Below are positions 16,502 to 23,505 of a stretch of DNA of 29,549 nucleotides, one piece after another; within the stretch, counting starts at the first letter, position 1; the number at the start of each line of letters is the position of its first letter. The stretch lies in assembly GCA_943913625.1 (NCBI GenBank), contig CALTYW010000009.1, forward strand, positions 1 to 29,549. The letters run 5' to 3'. Below the pieces are notes generated by a model. It saw nothing but the letters and a program-made list of their open reading frames with translations. It did no database searches and was not told the DNA's origin. The translations under genes were made by a program, and so were the position numbers. The stretch is from an uncultured Campylobacter sp. GTDB lineage: Bacteria > Actinomycetota > Actinomycetes > Mycobacteriales > Mycobacteriaceae.

Positions 16502-16515
16502 GTTACACCCGTAAC
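16502..16515. repeat. Short inverted repeat upstream of the small membrane gene
   Basis: GTTAC-ACCC-GTAAC lies 18 bp before the ATG at 16483, where an operator would be expected. It is short enough that chance is possible. Confidence 0.3.
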
Positions 16516-16557
16516 GTCACCGCCTGACACGACTCACGCGCGTTGGAACGCGAGCCC

Positions 16558-16935
16558 TCACCCCGCTGCGAGGGCCGCCGCACGCTGATACGACACCCCC
16601 AACACTTGTCCCATCTCGCGCACTGTGAAGCCTTGCTGTTTCATGGTGCGGGCTAGCGCTCGTTTGGCAGCGGCGGCGTCAGTTGCAGCGGTATCCGCCT
16701 TTGCCTGGAGCTCCTCCGCGTGCGCCTTCAGACCTTCGATATCGGGTGCCAGAACCGGCACAACCTCAATCCGGAATGCTTCCGGCTGCAGACCGGATTG
16801 ATATACAATCACTTCCGTTACCTCGTCCTCGGCTTGGTCGAGTCGCTTCGTCTGCGACACCACACCCAGCTCTTCACATTCGAGGACCCAGACTCCGCTC
16901 GCCCCACGCTCTGCGGTTACCGTGTACCGCTTCAT
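16558..16935 (-). CDS. hicB: HicB-like antitoxin
   Basis: Protein of 125 residues from the second ATG. The N-terminal half is the HicB beta-alpha-beta fold (KRYTVTAERGASGVWVLECE, then a VYQSG segment). A Lys/Ala-rich helix links to a C-terminal HTH (GFTVREMGQVLGVSYQRAAAL) that should bind the operon's own promoter. HicB blocks the HicA RNase and represses the pair. The ATG at 16935 overlaps the toxin stop as ATGA and is preferred to ATG 16944. The palindrome at 17166-17184 is the likely operator. Confidence 0.82.
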   Translation of the reverse strand: MKRYTVTAERGASGVWVLECEELGVVSQTKRLDQAEDEVTEVIVYQSGLQPEAFRIEVVPVLAPDIEGLKAHAEELQAKADTAATDAAAAKRALARTMKQQGFTVREMGQVLGVSYQRAAALAAG

Positions 16936-17114
16936 CGCCACCATCCCTTTCCAAGTACGTCCTCATACTGGTCGAAGAACTTCCGGGCTGTGAGGTCATC
17001 GATCTCCCTGTGCCGTCCAAGGGTTCGGGTGACATTTCCAACCCGGTAGGCATCGTGCTTGCGAAGCGGGATCTCTTCGAACTCCAAACCACGCTTTCGG
17101 GCTTCGACCCGCAA
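16932..17114 (-). CDS. hicA: HicA-like toxin, probably frameshifted at its 5' end
   Basis: Predicted mRNA-cleaving toxin of the HicA (double-stranded RNA-binding-like) fold. The clear part includes LRKHDAYRVGNVTRTLGRH with the candidate catalytic His, then EIDDLTARKFFDQYEDVLGK and a KGWWR ending typical of actinobacterial HicA. From the first usable start, TTG 17114, it has 60 residues, short for the family. The nine codons before that TTG read like a HicA N terminus (KRSAVIKR), but no start codon stands in that frame. An ATG at 17145, four bases after GGGGG, would enter the frame if one A were removed from the run at 17137-17139. The gene may therefore be broken or rely on the TTG. Confidence 0.65.
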   Translation of the reverse strand: MRVEARKRGLEFEEIPLRKHDAYRVGNVTRTLGRHREIDDLTARKFFDQYEDVLGKGWWR

Positions 17115-17165
17115 TCTCTTAATTACCGCAGAACGCTTTAATCATCAATCCCCCACGAACTTTTT

Positions 17166-17184
17166 TGTCTATCGCATATAGACA
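17166..17184. promoter_or_regulatory. Probable hicAB operator palindrome
   Basis: TGTCTAT-CGCAT-ATAGACA is a perfect 7-bp inverted repeat just upstream of the toxin gene. On the minus strand a TATATG -10-like element lies inside it, so bound HicB would block transcription. Confidence 0.5.
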
Positions 17185-17326
17185 CACCTATTGGTCTCGT
17201 ATATTAGACGCAGGAAATGCCTCTCCGGTTCCCGCATTCGAACTCCCGACCGTCGCCCGGCCGGCGGTATCCACCCCGTGCTCTAGGTTGAAAAGTGAAA
17301 CCGCCGCAGTGAGGAGCACGATCAAC

Positions 17327-17879
17327 ATGGAGAACACCGGCTACGCAGTCATTGACTTAGAGACCACCGGGTTTAGCACCACCCACCGCATCCTCGAGGT
17401 CGGCGTCGTGCTGCTGCGCCCCGACCTGACGGTGGAGCGCACGTGGGAGACCCTGATCCAGCCGGGCCGCGACATCCCGAACAGCCACATCCACCACATC
17501 ACCGCCACCGACGTGGTGGACGCGCCCTCGTTCGCAGACATCGCCGCGTGCCTGGGACACCTACTCAACGGCCGGATCCTGGTGGCGCACAACGCCTCGT
17601 TCGAGCGCGGTTTCCTGAAGAGTCCCAGTTCCATCTGTTACGACTCCGCTGGAGCCGGCGCCTCTACCCGTCGAGCGGACAAACCGCGCGGCGAAGGTGT
17701 TCAAGTGGTCCGCGATCGTCGCCGTCGTCTCGTTCTTCCTGTTCGGCATGTGCCTGGAGACGTTCGACCCCGAGGCCGAATCCTTCATCGCTGGGCTCTT
17801 CGCAGTCGTGTTCCTGTTCGGTGGGCTCACCGCCGCAGTCTCGGGGATCTGGGCACTCGTGAACCGGTTGCGGCGTTGA
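17327..17879 (+). pseudogene. Broken DEDDh exonuclease gene with membrane tail
   Basis: The first frame (from ATG 17327, with GAGGAG ten bases upstream) encodes about 97 residues of a DnaQ-like 3'-5' exonuclease: ExoI YAVIDLETTGF, then HIHHITATDVVDAP, then the ExoII region LVAHNASFERGFL, with Glu where Asp is usual. Homology stops near 17617. A second frame takes over after a TGA at 17616 and reads VPVPSVTTP, then a two-helix membrane tail (WSAIVAVVSFFLFG and IAGLFAVVFLFGGLTAAVSG) to TGA 17877. No ExoIII His-Asp motif remains. I infer that one gene, exonuclease plus membrane tail, suffered an internal deletion with frameshift; a chance join of two genes is the alternative. Confidence 0.6.
17754..17879 (+). 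repeat. Left copy of a 126-bp diverged direct repeat
   Basis: About 80% identical by eye to 19115-19240, same orientation, offset 1361 bp. It encodes LETFDPEAESFIAGLF and the following membrane helix. The two copies bracket the VapBC45-like pair. Confidence 0.75.
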
Positions 17880-17963
17880 CCCGCGCCTTATGCCTAGCAC
17901 CATGGAATACTTGGCACAAGCATTAGCCCATCGTTCGAATACAGGTAAAGGAGGGGTGACGGA

Positions 17964-18575
17964 ATGGCTTACAACACCAAACTGGCGTCGTATCTCAGTG
18001 GGGCTTCGAAGGCCCAACTTGACGGGTGGGCACGTGGCGGGGTCCTGCGGCCAGAAATCTCTTCTAACCCCCGCTTGTACTCCTTTCGGGATATCGTGGC
18101 GCTTCGCACAATTGCAAAACTTAGATCGATGGTCTCCCTGCAAAGAATTCGCGCTGCGCTGGGAACGATGAAGGATCAGGAATTTACTGATCACCTTTCG
18201 GAATATCGATTTGCAACGGATGGGAAGACGCTCAAGCTCTGGACGGATGAAGGCTGGCTCGATCTCGTGGCCAACCCCGGTCAATTCCATCTTTACGGCC
18301 TCGGCAACATCTACGATTCGTTTCCCAATTGGAGAGGTGAGACGGTTCCACCCCTTTTGGCGCCGCACGAAGGGATTGAAATCTCGCCTGAGCGTTTAGG
18401 CGGAACCCCGGTGATCTCTGGGACTCGAATCCCGTTCGATCTTGTAGTTGACCTGTGTTCCGGTAGTGGCGCACTGGATCCGGATGAGATAAAGGAGATG
18501 TACCCGTTCATCCAAGCCAACGATGTGCAGCAGGCAATGGATTTCAACAGCGCAGTTGAGAAGTGGGCAGCGTGA
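17964..18575 (+). CDS. VapB45-like antitoxin: MerR-type HTH plus DUF433
   Basis: Protein of 203 residues. The N terminus is a MerR-like helix-turn-helix (LASYLSGASKAQLDGWARGG, then LYSFRDIVALRTIAKLR), the middle is of unknown fold, and the end is DUF433 (GIEISPERLGGTPVISGTRIP, then LCSGSGALDPDEIKEMYPF). The combination is seen in VapB45-type antitoxins, which neutralise the partner RNase and autorepress. AAAGGAGGGG lies 7 nt before the ATG, an unusually strong ribosome-binding site that suits an antitoxin. A TTGGCA/TCGAAT promoter-like pair lies at 17911-17940. Its stop overlaps the toxin start as GTGA. Confidence 0.85.
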   Translation: MAYNTKLASYLSGASKAQLDGWARGGVLRPEISSNPRLYSFRDIVALRTIAKLRSMVSLQRIRAALGTMKDQEFTDHLSEYRFATDGKTLKLWTDEGWLDLVANPGQFHLYGLGNIYDSFPNWRGETVPPLLAPHEGIEISPERLGGTPVISGTRIPFDLVVDLCSGSGALDPDEIKEMYPFIQANDVQQAMDFNSAVEKWAA

Positions 18576-19003
18576 TCTTTCTTGTCGACGAGAACTTTCC
18601 GGGCAACACCATTACTCCCCTAGAGCAGCTAGCCCAGTCGCGCCATCAGTTTCTCAAAGCCGGGCGCGATTACCCGCACGGGATCTCGGACCTCGAGCTT
18701 TTCTCAACCGCCGCAGCAATGGGCGCCGACGCGTTGATCACCGCCGATATACGACAAATTCAAGGCCAGGATAGAAGGCATGAACGCGATGCATGCAGGT
18801 CTGCTGGCATTCACTGGGTCGGCGTACCCCGTCACCCGCAAGCCCGCGGTAGACGAATCGCCCACCTTCAGCTAGCGGCCTTCGTGTCAGCTATTGAGCC
18901 CATCGTGCGAGAAGTAGAAAACGCACCAGAGCCACGCGCGTTCCTCCTCCGCAGCGGATCGTTGGCGGTGCCGTTTCAGGATGGCTTCCCGCAGGTTCTG
19001 TAA
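18572..19003 (+). CDS. VapC45-like PIN-like toxin (DUF5615 type)
   Basis: Protein of 143 residues beginning with a GTG that shares GTGA with the antitoxin stop. The first strand carries the acidic pair of PIN-like nucleases (VIFLVDENFPGN) and a second acidic site appears in GADALITADIRQI. These are Mg-dependent RNase folds. The C-terminal part (HLQLAAFVSAIEPIVREVE and beyond) extends past the core. Its partner is the DUF433 protein. The start cannot be far upstream without entering the antitoxin gene. Confidence 0.83.
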   Translation: MIFLVDENFPGNTITPLEQLAQSRHQFLKAGRDYPHGISDLELFSTAAAMGADALITADIRQIQGQDRRHERDACRSAGIHWVGVPRHPQARGRRIAHLQLAAFVSAIEPIVREVENAPEPRAFLLRSGSLAVPFQDGFPQVL

Positions 19004-19114
19004 CCCTCGTGGGCCTCTGGGAGGAATAGCTCGACGAGTTGGCTATTCGCCGCAACCTTCCCACCCGGCAAATCCGAAACCCCAGATTATCTGACAGGAC
19101 AGCAACCGCATTTG

Positions 19115-19240
19115 CTGGAGACGTGCGATCCCGAGGCTGAGTCATTCGTCGCAGGGCTTTTCGTCGTCCTGTTCCTATTCGGCGGAATCACCGCGGCGGT
19201 TGCGGGGATTTGGGCGCTGGTGAACCGGCTACCGCGGTTG
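19115..19240 (+). repeat. Right copy of the 126-bp diverged direct repeat
   Basis: Partner of 17754-17879 in direct orientation. Differences are scattered and mostly synonymous, so the duplication is old or came from a relative. Confidence 0.75.
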
Positions 19241-19297
19241 GGGAAGCGCACCCCAGGCCCCTGCACAACTACGAAACCGGAAGCACTGGGTGTGTAA
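19115..19297 (+). pseudogene. Orphan membrane-tail remnant, second copy
   Basis: Encodes LETCDPEAESFVAGLF and a membrane helix (VVLFLFGGITAAVAGIWALV), matching the tail of the broken exonuclease gene 1.36 kb upstream. Similarity starts abruptly at 19115, and no start codon with a ribosome-binding site precedes it. The preceding 110 bp (19004-19114) hold no gene. Past 19240 the frame continues for 18 codons before TAA. It is probably a non-expressed duplicate fragment. Confidence 0.6.
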
Positions 19298-19380
19298 CCT
19301 CACCGTGACCTCCCCATCCGGATAACCTCGACATGTGGTTGGGTTCGCAGCTGCGGACATGGATGGTGAATGGAGCGCAG

Positions 19381-22300
19381 ATGACCATGGACCGGAGTCG
19401 CCTGGAAGATTTTCTTGCGGAGCTTGTGGAAAACGAAAGCATTCAGGATTCCGAATGGCGCGGAGTAAACGTCACCTGGCCGTCCGAGCTTTTCCCCGGC
19501 TACATCCTGAGCCACAGAAGTGACAACCGGGGCCAACCCCTTGAGGTTGCGTCGGCTCTCTCAGCGACCCGCCCAACTACCGGCGATATGCGTACGTTGT
19601 GGGCTACCCGAGGACGCAGCGCACCCGGTTTCATCGTGGCAGTTCTCTACGACGACAAGGTTGCGCTCGCTGGGCCCACTGAACAAGACGAAGTGCTCTT
19701 TGACATCCCAACTTCGAAGGTTGAGACTGCACTGGCCACCACCCTTTCAAAAAGTGAGCACAATGCCGCCATCCTCAGAGCCCAGGAACTGCTGAAGAAC
19801 CTGGGCAGTGGTGACGAATCCACCGGCGTAATCAATTCCGGGTTGTTTGCCACACACGAGTTGCTCAACGGCGTCCCCCTGCGCGCCGACTGGCAACAGA
19901 ATTGCGAAGCCTCAGTCCCGTTTCTCTCCGTTGAAGGGCGTGACCTCTTCCAACGCCTTGGTTACTCGCTCACCGACGGCCCCCACTCGCTCACTTTCCT
20001 AACGTCCGACGGCGAGAACCGCGCCGTCGCGGCGCTACTGCAAGACAACGAGCAGTTCAACCAGCGCCTCACGCGCTTCGGTAACGAATCCCCCGTGCGT
20101 CAAGCTCAGAAAATCGCGCGCGATGCTGGTATTGACTGGGTAGTGGTCCAAAGCGACAGCCGCATTCGCCTCTACCCCACCAAGGAATCCCAACCCGTCT
20201 CCGGCGGCACCTTGTCGGACCGGTATTTGCAGCTCGACCTTTCCCAGCTCGAAGCCGAAACCGCTGGTTATCTCACGCTGTTGTTCTCCGCTGCTGCGCT
20301 AAGGGCCGACGGCACCACGAATCAGATTCTCGAAAGCTCAAAGACGCACGCTGTCGCGCTGATCGACCGCCTCAAGGAGCGCGTCTACGCCGATGTCATT
20401 CCAGGTCTGTCAGTCGGCGTAGCCAACGCGCTCGGCGCCCGCGACAAAGAAGAGCTCGAACATGCCTACCACCGTTCGCTCGTCGTACTCTTCCGGCTTA
20501 TCTTCCTTGCCTACGCGGAGGACGAGGGCCTTCTCCCCTACGCCCTCTCTCCCAACTACCGCGAGGTTTCACTCACTTCCCTTGCACGCGAGCTGACCAA
20601 AGATCCGCACGCGTACTCAGGCGCGGAAAGCTTCGTGCTCTGGAATCGTTTGGAAGTCCTGTGGGCTGCGGTGGACAAGGGCAGCCAAGAGCTGAACGTC
20701 CCCGCCTACAACGGCGGATTGTTCCGCCCGGAAGGCCCGGATCCCCTCAACCCTTGGACGACCCAGCTTAAGGTCGCAGACCAGTTCATCGCGCCCGTAC
20801 TCGAAGCTTTGCTTATCGACGCCTCCGGCAACGAACGTGGTCCCATCGATTTCCGCGCCCTCGACGTCACCGCCTTCGGAACCCTGTATGAGGGCCTTCT
20901 GGAATCCGAAATCAGCTTCGCCGAGCAGGACTTGGTGGTGTCCGAGAAAGGCAAGACCAAGGGCATCTACGTCCCAGCACCACCCGGAACAACCGATCCA
21001 GCAGTTCGCGCGGGCCAGATCTATTTCCACTCGGCGTCTGGCGAGCGGAAAGCAACTGGTTCCTACTTCACCCCAAGTTTTGCAGTGAACTACCTGTTGG
21101 ATCAGGCCCTGGAGCCAGTACTGCAGCAGCACCTGGAGGAGGTTCGAAGCCTAGTCGAAAACGGTGAGCCGACCGAACGCGTCGCGGAGAAGCTTTTCGA
21201 CTTCCGCGTCATCGACCCTTCAATGGGTTCCGCACACTTCCTGGTTGCCGCAGTAGACCGAGTGAGCACTGCTTTCGCGCAGTTCCTCACAGAACACGAA
21301 CTTCCGGGCGTGACCCGCGAACTTGAATCGCTGCAGAAGCAGGCCCGCGAAGCACTTGCCAGTGTGGGCATCGCCCCGGACGCACAACATGAACAGTCGT
21401 CGACAGTTGACATCAGTCTGGATCGAATCCTAAGCCGACAGGTCGCCCGCCGATGCATTTACGGCATCGACCTCAATCTGATGGCGGTCGAGCTCGCACG
21501 CCTAGCCATCTGGATCCGCACGTTCGTCCCTGGTCTCCCAATGGCCAGCCTTGGCCAGCGCCTTGTTCACGGAAACGCCCTCATCGGTTTCACCCATGTT
21601 CAGGATCTGCTTGAGGCGCTATCCCCCGATGAGCGAATAGCCCGGAATAATGACGGACACTCCGGCCCCGAATATTCCTTTGCCCACACTGTGGTCTCGG
21701 AGCACCTCGAATCCGCGGCAAGAGATTTCCGCCGCTTAGGTATGGCGTCCGAGGGAACCATCGCTGAGATTCGCACAGCCCGTGAGGAGTATCAACGGAT
21801 CTGGGACGACCTTCAACCCATGCGCGAACTCTTCAACCTTGCGCTGGCCATCAACCTTGGGTTTGAGAAGCCACGGCCGTTCTTGAACCTGGAAGAGTTG
21901 GAGTTCAAGCTCGGACAGGATGCCGAAGAACGACTCGATTCGATAAACGTGCTGCACCTGCCGCTTGCATTCCCTGAAGTGATGACACGAGAGCGCCCCG
22001 GCTTCGACGTGGTACTAGGCAACCCACCGTGGGACAAAGTCAAAGTGGAAGAACACACGTGGTGGACGATCCGTATTCCTGGTTTGCGCAGCATGAAGCA
22101 ATCGGAGAAGAACGCGGCCATCAAGCGTGCGAGAGAGACGCGCCCTGACCTTGCCGCCGCGTATGAGCGTGAAAAAACTGAAGTTGCTGCACAAGCCGAA
22201 GTGCTGAAGAAAAGCAAGTACCTCATCGGAGCAGGGGACACCGATCTTTACAAGATCTTCCTTTGGCGCGACTGGGACATCCTGCGATATGAGGGACGAA

Positions 22301-23505
22301 TCGGAGTGGTGGCACCACGGGCAGCGCTATCGGGGTCTGGTACCGAGACGTGGCGGCGAGAAGTGCTCGCCAATGGTTCGTTCGAAGATCTCTGCCTTGT
22401 TGTGAACAACGGCGGTTGGATGTTTGAGAGCGTTCACCCGCAGTACACAGTTGCGCTTATAACTGCTGAGCGCGGCGAGGGGGATCGCGTCCGATTCCAT
22501 GGCCCGTATCGCAGCTTCGACCACTTTGCTGAAGGCATCACCGATCAAGACATTAGAATTTCTGTGACCGAGGAAGAGTTTGCGAGCTGGTCTCCAACTC
22601 TTACAGTCCCGCTAATCCCTTCTGTTGATGCACGCGATGTTTTTCTTCAGATGCAACGTTCCCCGCGGTTTGAGGCCGCTAACGTCTCAAGAGATTTCCG
22701 ATTCGTCAGAGAATTGGACACTTCGAAGGAAAAACCGTATTTCGATTTCAGTTTCGAGAATCACCGCGGCGAGCTCGAAATCTGGACCGGGAAAAGTTTT
22801 AACCTTTGGGCGCCCGAGTCCGGACCAATCTACGCTACGGCTGACTACGAAACGGTCACGAAACTGATATCGAATCGCCGGAATCGGCAGATTACGCGAA
22901 AGGGCGGCGCGTTTGAGGGTTTTTCAACCGCCTGGGCCGAAAGTCCCTCGACTCTGCCGCTCCAGCAGCCACGAATCGCCTTCAGAGACGTAGCACGCTC
23001 TACCGATACTCGAACTTTTCTCACGTGCCTAATACCCGGTGGGATAGCTCTAGTGGAGAAGGCCCCGTATCTTTTCAACAGAACAGGTTCTAAGGCCTTG
23101 GAGGCGTTGGTGCTGGGGATAATCAGTTCCCGCCCATTCGATTGGAACGCGCGACGCATTGTGGAAAACAAGGTTTCACTCGGCGTTCTTAAGTCCCTTC
23201 CGTTCCCCGACACCGATCCTCAAGGTGTGCTCGAGCGACGCCTCATCGAAAACTCCGGCCGCCTCGCCGCTGTCGATGACCGGTACGCCGAATGGGCCAA
23301 CGCAGTTGGCGTACCTGTTGGCTCGGCCAGCGACCCAGAAGTTAAGCGGGAGTTGATTGCGGAGAATGACGCGATCGTCGCAAAGCTTTATGGCTTAAAC
23401 CGCGAGCAACTGACCGTGCTGTTTGAAACGTTCCATATCGGCTGGGACTACAGCGATGACCTTGCCCGTACTTTGAAATACTTCGATGCCCTGGAGGACA
23501 ACTAA
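19381..23505 (+). CDS. Large Eco57I/PglX-like adenine-N6 DNA methyltransferase
   Basis: Protein of 1374 residues. Residues 1 to about 540 show no recognised fold. The methyltransferase core follows: TGSYFTP (559-565), SAM-binding motif I DPSMGSAHF (612-620, in place of DPACGSGxF), YGIDLNLMAVELARLAIW, and catalytic NPPW (881-884). The last 400 or so residues should hold target recognition and end in FHIGWDYSDDL. The ATG at 19381 is chosen because GGAG lies 5 nt upstream; in-frame ATGs at 19333, 19363 and 19387 are possible. The stop shares a base with the helicase ATG (TAATG), so the two are co-translated. Likely role: methylating host DNA within a restriction-like defence system. Composition is less GC-rich than the men region. 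Confidence 0.87.
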   Translation: MTMDRSRLEDFLAELVENESIQDSEWRGVNVTWPSELFPGYILSHRSDNRGQPLEVASALSATRPTTGDMRTLWATRGRSAPGFIVAVLYDDKVALAGPTEQDEVLFDIPTSKVETALATTLSKSEHNAAILRAQELLKNLGSGDESTGVINSGLFATHELLNGVPLRADWQQNCEASVPFLSVEGRDLFQRLGYSLTDGPHSLTFLTSDGENRAVAALLQDNEQFNQRLTRFGNESPVRQAQKIARDAGIDWVVVQSDSRIRLYPTKESQPVSGGTLSDRYLQLDLSQLEAETAGYLTLLFSAAALRADGTTNQILESSKTHAVALIDRLKERVYADVIPGLSVGVANALGARDKEELEHAYHRSLVVLFRLIFLAYAEDEGLLPYALSPNYREVSLTSLARELTKDPHAYSGAESFVLWNRLEVLWAAVDKGSQELNVPAYNGGLFRPEGPDPLNPWTTQLKVADQFIAPVLEALLIDASGNERGPIDFRALDVTAFGTLYEGLLESEISFAEQDLVVSEKGKTKGIYVPAPPGTTDPAVRAGQIYFHSASGERKATGSYFTPSFAVNYLLDQALEPVLQQHLEEVRSLVENGEPTERVAEKLFDFRVIDPSMGSAHFLVAAVDRVSTAFAQFLTEHELPGVTRELESLQKQAREALASVGIAPDAQHEQSSTVDISLDRILSRQVARRCIYGIDLNLMAVELARLAIWIRTFVPGLPMASLGQRLVHGNALIGFTHVQDLLEALSPDERIARNNDGHSGPEYSFAHTVVSEHLESAARDFRRLGMASEGTIAEIRTAREEYQRIWDDLQPMRELFNLALAINLGFEKPRPFLNLEELEFKLGQDAEERLDSINVLHLPLAFPEVMTRERPGFDVVLGNPPWDKVKVEEHTWWTIRIPGLRSMKQSEKNAAIKRARETRPDLAAAYEREKTEVAAQAEVLKKSKYLIGAGDTDLYKIFLWRDWDILRYEGRIGVVAPRAALSGSGTETWRREVLANGSFEDLCLVVNNGGWMFESVHPQYTVALITAERGEGDRVRFHGPYRSFDHFAEGITDQDIRISVTEEEFASWSPTLTVPLIPSVDARDVFLQMQRSPRFEAANVSRDFRFVRELDTSKEKPYFDFSFENHRGELEIWTGKSFNLWAPESGPIYATADYETVTKLISNRRNRQITRKGGAFEGFSTAWAESPSTLPLQQPRIAFRDVARSTDTRTFLTCLIPGGIALVEKAPYLFNRTGSKALEALVLGIISSRPFDWNARRIVENKVSLGVLKSLPFPDTDPQGVLERRLIENSGRLAAVDDRYAEWANAVGVPVGSASDPEVKRELIAENDAIVAKLYGLNREQLTVLFETFHIGWDYSDDLARTLKYFDALEDN

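Noticed and set aside
17221..17275. A tRNA-like T-arm (GAGTTCGAATGC on the minus strand) that could mark an integration site
   Set aside because: The flanking bases cannot form the T stem, and no acceptor or anticodon arm is found around it.
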